A DNA stretch of 64,000 nucleotides from an uncultured Clostridia bacterium (GCA_947626165.1 CANQRG010000012.1:1-64000), one strand, 5' to 3'; positions 17,734 to 24,988 are shown, numbered from the stretch's first letter. Program-made: numbers and translations. Notes: generated by a model not told the origin, from the sequence alone.

Positions 17734-19554
17734 ATGTTAAGAGAGGATCTAAGAAATATCGCAATTATCGCTCACGTTGACCACGGTAAAACTACTCTTG
17801 TAGACGAGATGCTCAAGCAAAGCGGTACTTTCAGAGAAAATCAGGTAGTAAACGAGAGAGTTATGGACAACAACGATATAGAGCGTGAGCGCGGAATTAC
17901 AATACTTGCAAAGAACACGTCGGTTGTTTATAAAGATGTTAAGATAAACATTATCGACACACCCGGTCACGCAGATTTCGGAGGAGAAGTTGAGCGTGTT
18001 CTTAAAATGGTAGACGGCGTTATTCTTCTCGTCGACGCGGCAGAGGGTACAATGCCTCAGACCAGATTTGTTTTGCAGAAGTCACTCGAGCTGGGACACA
18101 AGGTAATTGTAGTTGTCAACAAGATAGACAGACCCGATTCACGTTTGGGCGAGGTGGAAGACGAGGTTTTAGAACTGCTTATGGACCTTGACGCTACCGA
18201 CGAACAGCTGGACAGCCCGTTTTTATACTGCTCAGGCAGAGACGGTACGGCTTCGTACACAGCGGATAAGGTCGGAACCGATTTAATACCGCTCTTTGAC
18301 ACTATTTTAAACTACATTCCTGCTCCGGAAGGCGACGAGAACGGAAGTCTTCAAATGCTAGTATCTTCAATCGACTACAACGACTATGTGGGCAGGATCG
18401 CTATCGGACGTATTGAACGTGGCGAGATAAGGGTCAATCAGGACGTTTCTGTAGGAGACTATCACGAGACAAAAAAAGAATACAGAGGAAAGATAGTTTC
18501 TCTGTACCAGATAGAGGGTCTTAACCGTGTTGCCTGCGAAAGCGCAAAGGCAGGCGACATCGTCTGCATAAGCGGTATCGAGAACATCTATATAGGCGAT
18601 ACCATCTGTGAGTTCGGCAGCTTTGAGCCTATACCTTTTGTAAAGATCTCAGAGCCTACCGTCGAGATGACCTTCTCGGTAAACAACAGCCCGTTTGCAG
18701 GCAGAGAGGGCAAGTATGTAACCTCCCGACAGCTTAGAGACAGGCTCTTTAAGGAGCTTTTGAAAGACGTTTCTCTGAGAGTATCTGACGGCGAAACTAC
18801 CGACAGCTTCAGGGTCGCCGGACGGGGTGAGATGCACCTTTCGATTTTGATAGAGAATATGCGCAGAGAGGGGTATGAGCTTTCAGTTTCAACGCCGAGA
18901 GTTCTGTTTAAAGAGATAGGCGGAAAGTTAAACGAGCCTATTGAGCGTCTTGTTGTTGACGTTCCTGCCGATAACGTGGGAGCTGTTATGGAAAAGCTGG
19001 GCGCAAGAAAGGGCGAGCTTCAGGAGATGACCCCTGTAGGCAGCAGAATGAAGCTGGAGTTTTTGATTCCTGCTAGGGGGTTATTCGGCTACAAGAGCGA
19101 GTTTCTGACCGACACAAAGGGCGAGGGCATAATGAGCTCAGTTTTTGCAGAGTATCAGCCGTACAAGGGTGATATTTCAAGGCGAAACACAGGCTCGCTT
19201 GTTGCTTTTGAGGCAGGTACTGCGGTAGGCTACGGTCTTTTCAACGCTCAGGAAAGAGGAGAGCTGTTTATAACTCCGGGAACAGAGGTCTACGAGGGTA
19301 TGGTTGTAGGAGCGTCGCCTAAGTCTGACGATTTGGTAGTAAACGTCTGCAAGAAAAAGCACTTAACAAACACTCGTGCTAGCGGCAGCGACGACGCGCT
19401 CAGGCTTATTCCTCCGAGAATACTTTCTCTTGAGGACTGTCTTGAATTTTTAGCTGACGACGAGCTTTTAGAGGTAACGCCTGAGAGTCTTAGAATAAGA
19501 AAAAGAACCCTTAACAACAGTTTAAGGGCTAAAAAAAGAGCAAAGGCAACGTGA
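17734..19554 (+). CDS. typA: Ribosome-associated GTPase TypA/BipA
   Basis: A translational GTPase that binds the ribosome and helps subunit assembly and stress adaptation. The G domain begins NIAIIAHVDHGKTTLVDEML (G1) with GITI and DTPGHADFGGE (G3) and NKIDRPDSR (G4). EF-G-like domains follow, including RGEMHLSILIENMRREGYEL and the TypA-specific C-terminal region (TRASGSDDALRLIPPR). The 606-residue length is exact for the family. It has its own promoter, and a repeat block follows the stop codon at once. Confidence 0.98.
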   Translation: MLREDLRNIAIIAHVDHGKTTLVDEMLKQSGTFRENQVVNERVMDNNDIERERGITILAKNTSVVYKDVKINIIDTPGHADFGGEVERVLKMVDGVILLVDAAEGTMPQTRFVLQKSLELGHKVIVVVNKIDRPDSRLGEVEDEVLELLMDLDATDEQLDSPFLYCSGRDGTASYTADKVGTDLIPLFDTILNYIPAPEGDENGSLQMLVSSIDYNDYVGRIAIGRIERGEIRVNQDVSVGDYHETKKEYRGKIVSLYQIEGLNRVACESAKAGDIVCISGIENIYIGDTICEFGSFEPIPFVKISEPTVEMTFSVNNSPFAGREGKYVTSRQLRDRLFKELLKDVSLRVSDGETTDSFRVAGRGEMHLSILIENMRREGYELSVSTPRVLFKEIGGKLNEPIERLVVDVPADNVGAVMEKLGARKGELQEMTPVGSRMKLEFLIPARGLFGYKSEFLTDTKGEGIMSSVFAEYQPYKGDISRRNTGSLVAFEAGTAVGYGLFNAQERGELFITPGTEVYEGMVVGASPKSDDLVVNVCKKKHLTNTRASGSDDALRLIPPRILSLEDCLEFLADDELLEVTPESLRIRKRTLNNSLRAKKRAKAT

Positions 19555-19740
19555 CGTTGCATCCGGTGCCGCCTTTGTATAAGTTTGATAAATGTTATAG
19601 TTTGCACAACGGCGGGCTTTACTTTAAGAGACAAGAACAGGAGTAATCCCTGCACGCAGTCTGCCTATTAAAAGTTTTATTTAATGTTTTACGTTTCAAA
19701 ACGGCAGGATTATTAATTGATAATTGACAATGGATAATGG
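19546..19740. repeat. Dispersed repeat copies downstream of typA
   Basis: A GCAACGTGACGTTGC stem overlaps the typA end. It is followed by GGTGCCGCCTTTG, CACAACGGCGGGC, CCTGCACGCAGTCTGCC and a segment (AAAGTTTTATTTAATG to AAAACGGCAGG) that recurs in opposite orientation near 25030-25075. No gene is visible. Confidence 0.7.
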
Positions 19741-19876
19741 ATAATGCAAGATATTAGAAGCAATAAGACTTAAAATTCTTTATTATTTGACAAATTATTT
19801 ATTTTATTTTATAATGTATATAAGAGAGTGCTGTACATGAACGGTAGGCGGTTTCTCCCCGAAAGGGGGTGGTAAT

Positions 19877-19966
19877 ATGGTATCATATTATGAATTATTT
19901 TCATTCATTAGCATGATAACCGAAATTATCACTCTAGCTTTTCTTATATTTAATAAGAAAAATTAG
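19877..19966 (+). CDS. 29-residue hydrophobic toxin-like peptide, module C
   Basis: Encodes the same peptide as module B (MVSYYELFSF start, NKKN end), and the coding DNA is also identical. The promoter is TTGACA (19787-19792) and TATAAT (19810-19815), spacing 17, and the leader starts AGAGAGTGCTGTACATG. The leader contains TCTCCCC-GAAA-GGGGGTGG, a GNRA-capped hairpin hiding the ribosome site just before ATG 19877. After the stop codon the mRNA meets a hairpin GAAACACCGC...GCGGTGTTTC (19993-20027) shared with the antisense RNA. This hairpin differs in sequence from that of module B. Toxin function is inferred from family shape and layout. Confidence 0.8.
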   Translation: MVSYYELFSFISMITEIITLAFLIFNKKN

Positions 19967-19984
19967 AAGCTTTTTTATTTTATA

Positions 19985-20094
19985 ATAAAAAAGAAACACC
20001 GCCACGCTTCCAATGTTGCGGTGTTTCTAAACACTATTCATGGGAGTAAACCGCCAAGGCAATTTAATTGCCCATGTGCAGCACTCTCTTTTAT
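19985..20094 (-). ncRNA. Antitoxin RNA of type I-like module C
   Basis: On the minus strand, TTGACA (20123-20128) and TATAAT (20101-20106) with 16-base spacing drive an RNA starting near 20094 with AGAGAGTGCTGCACATG. It contains the GGCAATT/AATTGCC hairpin and ends in GAAACACCGC/GCGGTGTTTC and a T run. Its 3' end is antisense to the toxin mRNA 3' end. Confidence 0.8.
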
Positions 20095-20191
20095 ATTTAT
20101 ATTATAACATATATTTTTCAAATGTCAAGCATTTGGAAGCATTTTATATATATTGTTTTATTATTCCCATTAATATTGAGAAGTTTTGTCA

Positions 20192-20377
20192 CTAACTTTC
20201 TTTATGGCAGGAGCCTGCCTGCGGACAGCCTGAACAGCCGCATCCGCATGAGCAGGACTTCCCTGCCTTTTTGCTTTTTATCATTCTGTAAATTATGAAT
20301 GTCACTATGCAAAGCATTATCAGACTGATTATTATTGTCGATATATTGGCTTTTATAAAATCAATCATGTTAATCAC
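20192..20377 (-). CDS. FeoB-associated cysteine-rich membrane protein
   Basis: A 61-residue protein with one N-terminal membrane segment (ISTIIISLIMLCIVTFIIYR), a short basic stretch and a cysteine cluster (SCSCGCGCSGCP). It matches the small Cys-rich proteins encoded just after feoB in many Firmicutes. These are thought to help iron handling at the FeoB pore. Only three bases separate it from the feoB stop codon, so it is the last gene of the feo operon. Confidence 0.92.
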   Translation of the reverse strand: MINMIDFIKANISTIIISLIMLCIVTFIIYRMIKSKKAGKSCSCGCGCSGCPQAGSCHKES

Positions 20378-20380
20378 CGT

Positions 20381-22819
20381 TTATGCTTTTATTTTTGCTT
20401 TTATAGTCAGCTTGTCGGCTGACTTGTATGGTTTTGCAAGCATATAAATCAGGAATACCGCAACAAGAATTGCCGCAATAAGTCCTATAATGTTCGGACT
20501 GCCCGTTATTGCAATACCGATTTGGTAAATCATAAGAGAAACAGCATAAGCAAATACGCATTGGTAGGTTATAGCGAACGCCGTCCACTTAGGACTGTTC
20601 ATTTCCCGCCTGATAGCTCCTATTGCCGCGAAGCAGGGCGCGCAGAGAAGATTGAACGCCAAGAAAGCATATCCTGCAAGACGTGTCATACCCTCAAAGT
20701 CAAGAACTCCGAATACTCCAACGACTTCCTCTTTAGCGACAAGACCCATAATAGTAGCAATAGCAGCCTTGATGTTGCCAAAGCCAAGCGGTGAGAAAAT
20801 CCAGCAAATTGCGTTGCCCACTATTCCGAGTATACTGTCTTCAAGCTCCATATCTGCGCTGAAAGCAAAGCTTCCGTCAACAAAGCCGAAGCACGAGCCT
20901 GCCCAGATGATAATTGAAGAAAGAAGTATGATAGTTCCTGCCTTTTTGATAAACGACGAAGCACGCTCCCACATTGAACGCAGAATGTTGCCTATTGTAG
21001 GTAAGTGGTATGCTGGAAGCTCCATTACGAACGGCGCAGGGTCGCCTGAGAACATCTTTGTTTTCTTGAGCATAATTCCCGAGACGATTATTGCCGCAAT
21101 GCCTAAGAAGTAGGCGCTCGGTGCGACCCACCATGTTCCTCCGAACAAAGCGGCTGAGATAAGTGCGATTATTGGCAGCTTAGCTCCGCAGGGGATAAAT
21201 GTCGTTGTCATAATCGTCATACGGCGGTCGCGCTCGTTTTCAATCGTTCTAGACGCCATAATTCCCGGAACTCCGCAGCCGGAGCCTATAAGCATCGGAA
21301 TAAATGACTTTCCCGATAAGCCGAACTTGCGGAATATCCTGTCCATAATGAATGCTATTCTCGCCATATATCCGCATGACTCCAAGAACGCAAGGAAGAT
21401 AAACAGTACCAACATCTGAGGTACAAAGCCGAGTACCGCTCCGACGCCGGCTACAACACCGTCTAAAATCAACCCCTGAAGCCAGTCTGCACAGTTGACA
21501 GCGTTAAGTCCGCTTTCTACTAAAACAGGTATTCCCGGAACCCATACGCCGTATTCAGCAGGGTCGGGAGTGTCTGCAAACTCTCCGTCTTCGTCTAAAG
21601 GCAGCATAGGCGTTATGTCAAACTTTCCGTTCTCCTTGACTGCAAGCTCCTCGCCGTATGAGCCGTAAGCCTCTTCAAAAGCGCCGAAGTCCTTTTCCTC
21701 AACGGCTGTTAAAAGCTCGTCTGCACCGGTGATGCCTGCTTCGTTTGCACCTTCAAGAGCCGTTTTGATATCAGGCAGGAAAATTTCCTTCTCGGCATAC
21801 TCGTTTGCAGCGTCTTCGTATTGACTTGAGCCTATGCCGAACAAGTGCCAGCCGTCGCCAAATACGCCGTCGTTAGCCCAGTCGGTTGCCCAAGTTCCTA
21901 CAGTTGTTACAGAAACATAGTAAACGATGACCATTACAATAGCAAAGATAGGAAGTGCTAGCCAGCGGTTTGTTACTACCTTGTCTATTTTATCGGTAAC
22001 GGTAAGCTTTCCTCTGTTTTTCTTTGTGTAACAACTTCCGATGATCGAAGCTATGTATGCGTATCTTTCGCTTGTTATAATGCTCTCTGAATCATCGTCC
22101 AGCTCGTCCTCGCAGTTTTTGATGTCTGTTTCGATGTGCGAAACGATTTTGCTGTCTAAATTAAGCCTTTCTATTACCTTGTCGTCTCGCTCGAACAGCT
22201 TAATTGCAAGAAATCTCTGCTCGTCGTCAGGCATATCGTGCAAAACCGCTTCTTCAATGTGCGCGAGAGCGTGCTCAACGCTGCCGTCAAAGCTGTGCTG
22301 TGCGACCATTTTCTTTCCGCTTTTTGCAATCCTGACCGCCTTTTCTGCAAGAGCGTCAATACCCTCGCCTCTAAGAGCAGATATCTCAACTACCTCACAG
22401 CCAAGCTCCTTTGAAAGCCTCTCTGTGTTTAGCTTATCACCGTTTTTCTTTATAACGTCCATCATATTTACCGCTGCGATAACAGGTATTCCAAGCTCTA
22501 CAAGCTGAGTTGTAAGATACAGGTTCCTCTCGAGGTTAGAGCCGTCTATGATGTTTATGATAGCGTTCGGCTTTTCATCTAAAAGAAAGTTTCTCGAAAC
22601 TACCTCCTCAAGCGTATAAGGCGACAGCGAATATATTCCCGGCAGGTCTACAAGAATTACCTCGTCGTTCTTTGCACTGTAGCCCTTGATCTTTCCTTCC
22701 TTTTTCTCTACTGTTACGCCCGGCCAGTTGCCGACAAATTGATTTGATCCCGTCAAAGCGTTGAACAGGGTCGTTTTACCGCTGTTTGGATTTCCCGCAA
22801 GCGCTATTTTTATACTCAT
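20381..22819 (-). CDS. feoB: Ferrous iron transport protein B
   Basis: The main Fe(II) importer. The N-terminal G domain has GNPNSGKTTLFNALTG (G1), DLPGIYSLSP (G3) and NMMD (G4), then a helical regulatory domain to about 270. The membrane part contains the Gate motifs IGSGCGVPGIMASRT and FIPCGAKLPI, with cysteines typical of the pore. It is 812 residues, longer than the usual 650-770. An acidic segment of about 110 residues rich in E, D and A lies between the first and second membrane segments (about 310-425). A DtxR-like palindrome and a separate inverted repeat sit in its own leader, so it may also be transcribed separately from the feoA genes. Confidence 0.97.
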   Translation of the reverse strand: MSIKIALAGNPNSGKTTLFNALTGSNQFVGNWPGVTVEKKEGKIKGYSAKNDEVILVDLPGIYSLSPYTLEEVVSRNFLLDEKPNAIINIIDGSNLERNLYLTTQLVELGIPVIAAVNMMDVIKKNGDKLNTERLSKELGCEVVEISALRGEGIDALAEKAVRIAKSGKKMVAQHSFDGSVEHALAHIEEAVLHDMPDDEQRFLAIKLFERDDKVIERLNLDSKIVSHIETDIKNCEDELDDDSESIITSERYAYIASIIGSCYTKKNRGKLTVTDKIDKVVTNRWLALPIFAIVMVIVYYVSVTTVGTWATDWANDGVFGDGWHLFGIGSSQYEDAANEYAEKEIFLPDIKTALEGANEAGITGADELLTAVEEKDFGAFEEAYGSYGEELAVKENGKFDITPMLPLDEDGEFADTPDPAEYGVWVPGIPVLVESGLNAVNCADWLQGLILDGVVAGVGAVLGFVPQMLVLFIFLAFLESCGYMARIAFIMDRIFRKFGLSGKSFIPMLIGSGCGVPGIMASRTIENERDRRMTIMTTTFIPCGAKLPIIALISAALFGGTWWVAPSAYFLGIAAIIVSGIMLKKTKMFSGDPAPFVMELPAYHLPTIGNILRSMWERASSFIKKAGTIILLSSIIIWAGSCFGFVDGSFAFSADMELEDSILGIVGNAICWIFSPLGFGNIKAAIATIMGLVAKEEVVGVFGVLDFEGMTRLAGYAFLAFNLLCAPCFAAIGAIRREMNSPKWTAFAITYQCVFAYAVSLMIYQIGIAITGSPNIIGLIAAILVAVFLIYMLAKPYKSADKLTIKAKIKA

Positions 22820-22834
22820 ATTTTTCCTCCGTTC

Positions 22835-22860
22835 TAACGTGAATTAGTCTTTTCACGTTA
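22835..22860. promoter_or_regulatory. Perfect 9-bp inverted repeat in the feoB leader
   Basis: TAACGTGAA (22835-22843) and TTCACGTTA (22852-22860) with an eight-base loop, just upstream of the feoB ribosome site. It may be an RNA hairpin or an operator distinct from the iron box. Confidence 0.5.
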
Positions 22861-22880
22861 AGTTCTTTAATATACGTTGT

Positions 22881-22896
22881 GTTAGGTATAGCTAAC
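22881..22896. promoter_or_regulatory. DtxR/IdeR-like iron box upstream of feoB
   Basis: GTTAGGTATAGCTAAC is a 16-bp inverted repeat with GTTAG/CTAAC arms, close to the DtxR-family consensus (TTAGGTTAGSCTAACCTAA). It lies between feoA and feoB. Confidence 0.7.
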
Positions 22897-22918
22897 TTAT
22901 ATGCAAAAAGAAACGAGC

Positions 22919-23140
22919 TTATTCAATTTCTATCATTTCCGCGTCAGCTTTTCTAAGAGAAAGCTCGTAGCCTCTTACTGTTACCTCTACCGGGTCTCCT
23001 AGAGGAGCTACCTTTCTTATGTGAACTTCCACGCCTTTGGTGATGCCCATATCCATAATTCTGCGCTTTACCGCGCCCTCGCCGTGTAGCCGTTTCACTT
23101 TGACAGTCTGACCTATTACGGCGTCCTTTAGTGTTTGCAT
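22919..23140 (-). CDS. feoA: FeoA family protein (adjacent to feoB)
   Basis: A 73-residue SH3-like protein that binds the FeoB G domain and supports iron uptake. It has KDAVIGQTVKVKRLHGEG, RRIMDMGITKGVEVHIRKVA and PLGDPVEVTVRGYELSLRK, the standard FeoA pattern. It is the second of two FeoA proteins in the operon; the other is encoded 45 bases upstream. Confidence 0.95.
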   Translation of the reverse strand: MQTLKDAVIGQTVKVKRLHGEGAVKRRIMDMGITKGVEVHIRKVAPLGDPVEVTVRGYELSLRKADAEMIEIE

Positions 23141-23185
23141 TAAAATCTCTCCTTTAACATTATTTAATTAATTATATGTAAAAAT

Positions 23186-23401
23186 TTAAGCGACTATAAT
23201 TTTATTAGCCATTTCACGGCTTATCGCCACCCGTGTGTTCTTGACGTTTACTATCAAATTTCCGCCGTTATCCGAGACAATTATTATCTCTCCGTCCTCG
23301 ACAAAGCCGAGATTACCCAAAAAACGTCTTGTCTCGTCTTTTCCTTTTATCTTTTTTATACAAACTTTTTCGCCTACATTTGCAAAGGTTAAAGGTATCA
23401 T
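23186..23401 (-). CDS. feoA: FeoA family protein (first gene of feo operon)
   Basis: A 71-residue FeoA domain: LTFANVGEKVCIKKIKGKD, TRRFLGNLGFVEDGEIIIVS and LIVNVKNTRVAISREMANKI. It has diverged from the second FeoA, suggesting different roles on the FeoB G domain. It is the promoter-proximal gene, with a promoter and DtxR-like boxes immediately upstream. Confidence 0.93.
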   Translation of the reverse strand: MIPLTFANVGEKVCIKKIKGKDETRRFLGNLGFVEDGEIIIVSDNGGNLIVNVKNTRVAISREMANKIIVA

Positions 23402-23434
23402 ACTCCATCTCTTTCTTTGTTTAGCATAAATGAT

Positions 23435-23452
23435 AGTTAGGTTTAGCTAACT
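23435..23452. promoter_or_regulatory. DtxR/IdeR-like box 1 upstream of feo operon
   Basis: AGTTAGGTTTAGCTAACT, an 18-bp inverted repeat with six-base arms, in the 5' untranslated region of the feo operon. Confidence 0.75.
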
Positions 23453-23467
23453 CGGTTCATCAAAAAA

Positions 23468-23520
23468 AGTTAGCAAAAACTAACTAAGATAAGAATACCA
23501 CTTCGCTCAACATTTGTCAA
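23468..23520 (-). promoter_or_regulatory. feo operon promoter with overlapping box 2
   Basis: On the minus strand TTGACA (23515-23520) and TATTCT (23492-23497) are 17 bases apart. The expected transcription start falls on a second palindrome, AGTTAGCAAAAACTAACT (23468-23485). This placement fits iron-dependent repression by a DtxR-family protein. Confidence 0.75.
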
Positions 23521-23556
23521 TGCATTTTTTTAAATTTGTAGCATTTCACAAAAACA

Positions 23557-23574
23557 AGTTAGCAAAAGGCAACT
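23557..23574. promoter_or_regulatory. Degenerate box 3 upstream of the feo promoter
   Basis: AGTTAGCAAAAGGCAACT keeps the left arm and most of the right arm (CAACT rather than TAACT) of the boxes nearer the promoter. Confidence 0.5.
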
Positions 23575-23589
23575 AAAATTGTTGAAAAA

Positions 23590-23762
23590 CACTGCCGGCA
23601 GGGGCACCGTTTAGAAAATAGAAGTTAGAAGCAAGAAGCTAGAACTAATCTTTCCCACAAAGTACAAGTCTGCCGTTTCTCAAACTGTAACATTTTACAA
23701 ATTTCCCAAAGGTAGCACTGCGTGCAGGGGTTTACCCCTGCTTCTAAAATTCTTGTCTCTAA
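23590..23762. repeat. Mixed dispersed repeats between feo and module D
   Basis: Contains GAAGTTAGAAGCAAGAAGC (21-bp family, reverse sense), AAGTCTGCCGTTTCTCAAAC and TTCCCAAAGGTAGCACTGCG (88-bp family), a GCAGGGGTTTACCCCTGC hairpin and TTCTTGTCTCTAAATG running into the antitoxin promoter. No gene is visible. Confidence 0.7.
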
Positions 23763-23800
23763 ATGCTTGACATTTGAAATATGTGTGTTATAATATAAAC

Positions 23801-23908
23801 ATAAAAGAGAGTGCTGCACATGGCAAATTAATGCCTAGGCGGCCTCTCCCAGTATAGGTATTTAAGAAACACCGTTACTTTGAGAGAGTAGGCGGTGTTT
23901 CTTGTTTT
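23801..23908 (+). ncRNA. Antitoxin RNA of type I-like module D
   Basis: TTGACA (23767-23772) and TATAAT (23789-23794), 16-base spacing, drive an RNA beginning AGAGAGTGCTGCACATGG. The first hairpin is shortened (GGCA/TGCC). The terminator is AAGAAACACCG (23864-23874) and CGGTGTTTCTT (23893-23903) then a T-rich tail. It converges on the minus-strand toxin and overlaps its mRNA 3' end. Confidence 0.8.
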
Positions 23909-23924
23909 TAAGTAAAAAAGTATT

Positions 23925-24014
23925 TTACTTTTTATGATAAAAAATGTTGAAACAAAGTGTGACAACACTAATAACGAAATTCGCAAATAAAAATAATTCG
24001 GAATAACTTATCAT
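23925..24014 (-). CDS. 29-residue hydrophobic toxin-like peptide, module D
   Basis: A diverged paralogue of the module B and C peptides with the same length. It starts MISYSELFLF, has a hydrophobic core (VVTLCFNIF) and ends YHKK. Shared positions are M-[VI]-S-Y-x-E-L-F-x-F and T-L-x-F-x-I-F. The promoter is TTGACA (24104-24109) and TATAAT (24081-24086), spacing 17, minus strand. The ribosome site GGGAGGTGA is paired in a CTCCC/GGGAG hairpin. That stem differs from the CCCC/GGGG stem of modules B and C but keeps the pairing, which supports its being functional. ATG 24014 is favoured over ATG 24020 by ribosome-site spacing. Confidence 0.78.
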   Translation of the reverse strand: MISYSELFLFANFVISVVTLCFNIFYHKK

Positions 24015-24167
24015 GGTCATCACCTCCCATCTAACGGGAGAAACCGCCTGCCTTTTTATGTACAGCACTCTCTTATGAACATTATAAATTAAAATAAATT
24101 ATTTGTCAAATAATAAAGAATTTTAAGACCTTTTTATTCTAAATATCTTAATTAATTCCATTGTCAA

Positions 24168-24362
24168 TTATCCATTACTTTTATCTCTCTCCATAGCTTC
24201 ATCAACCGCACGATTAAGAAACTTGTTTAAAGAACCGTCATATTCCTTTGCGTGTTCAGAGATTATTTCCCTTTTGCCCTTTGGAACTCGCATATGAATA
24301 CCATCATAGTGGTTTTTATCATATTTATTATTTGCTTTTATTTTAGCTTTACTAGCTGGCAT
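24168..24362 (-). CDS. Small Arc/RHH-like DNA-binding protein
   Basis: A 64-residue basic protein: KANNKYDKNHYDGIHMRVPK, then GKREIISEHAKEYDGSLNKF and LNRAVDEAMERDKSN. The pattern of a beta strand (GIHMRVP) and two helices separated by D-G-S-L fits the ribbon-helix-helix fold often seen in plasmid and phage regulators or antitoxins. ATG 24362 is chosen because AAGGTGG lies eight bases upstream; the in-frame GTG 24374 overlaps that site. It sits next to the toxin side of module D, as the XRE/RHH pair sits next to module B. No partner toxin gene is apparent. Confidence 0.75.
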   Translation of the reverse strand: MPASKAKIKANNKYDKNHYDGIHMRVPKGKREIISEHAKEYDGSLNKFLNRAVDEAMERDKSNG

Positions 24363-24465
24363 AATTTTTACCACCTTACCTATATAATATTTTTAATTTT
24401 TAAAAATTATATAATATAACCAATTTAAACAACATTAGACAGTAAATATTTGTGAGTTATGTCTA

Positions 24466-24494
24466 TTGAGTTTACAAGGGTACCATTGTATAAT
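24466..24494 (+). promoter_or_regulatory. Promoter of the small paralogue pair
   Basis: TTGAGT (24466-24471) and TATAAT (24489-24494), spacing 17, about 30 bases before the first gene. Confidence 0.6.
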
Positions 24495-24524
24495 AATAAC
24501 ATACCAAAAAAGGAAGTGACATCA

Positions 24525-24761
24525 ATGGATAATGTAAACAGAAACATAAGCATACAGGACATTGAAGAAATACATAGAAAAACTGAAATGATAGCAGGAC
24601 TTTCAGATTTCTGTGTTATATTCTTCACCAATTACTTTGAAAATGATATTTTCAAAAGGACGCTTGAATGCCTTTCAGATGAAGTATTCAAACTTCGTGA
24701 CGAATGCAGAGCATTGTATAATAACATAGGTATGCATAATAATTCTAAGACCCACAATTAA
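24525..24761 (+). CDS. Unknown small protein, first of a tandem pair
   Basis: A 78-residue soluble protein I cannot assign. It begins MDNVNRNISIQDIEEIHRK and contains GLSDFCVIFFTNYFENDIFK and LECLSDEVFKLRDECRAL. It looks all-helical. Its paralogue follows 14 bases downstream, and both genes share the same ribosome-site region (AAAGGAAGTGACATCA before the ATG), so the pair arose by tandem duplication. The upstream in-frame start at 24459 has no ribosome site and lies before the promoter -10 box. The size and pattern recall small phage or conjugative-element proteins, but this is only an impression. Confidence 0.7.
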   Translation: MDNVNRNISIQDIEEIHRKTEMIAGLSDFCVIFFTNYFENDIFKRTLECLSDEVFKLRDECRALYNNIGMHNNSKTHN

Positions 24762-24775
24762 AGGAAGTGACATCA

Positions 24776-24988
24776 ATGAAAGAAAAAATCGAAGCAATCC
24801 ATTTAGTGGATTTTGAAGTAATAATGAAAGAGGCTGAAAAGCTAGAAGGGCTGTCTGAAGTATGTGTAATGTACTTTATACACATATATGGTGATGACAT
24901 TTTAAGAGGAGCGCTTGAATGTTTGGCAGACGAAGCCGCAAAATTAAGCGAACATTGTTATAAACTTATGCAAGAAGCGGAAGAATGA
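24776..24988 (+). CDS. Unknown small protein, second of a tandem pair
   Basis: A 70-residue paralogue of the preceding protein. Shared residues include G-L-S-x-x-C-V-x-[FY]-F, D-I-[FL]-[RK]-x-x-L-E-C-L-[SA]-D-E and a final cysteine (KLSEHCYKL). The conserved cysteines and acidic residues suggest a folded helical protein, perhaps forming homo- or heterodimers. It starts at ATG 24776 with AAAGGAAGTG upstream. No function is recognised. Confidence 0.7.
   Translation: MKEKIEAIHLVDFEVIMKEAEKLEGLSEVCVMYFIHIYGDDILRGALECLADEAAKLSEHCYKLMQEAEE

Noticed and set aside
15588-24109. Toxin-antitoxin modules considered as insertion sequences
   Set aside because: No transposase gene and no visible target duplications; the inverted ends are explained by shared promoters and leaders, although past mobility is possible.
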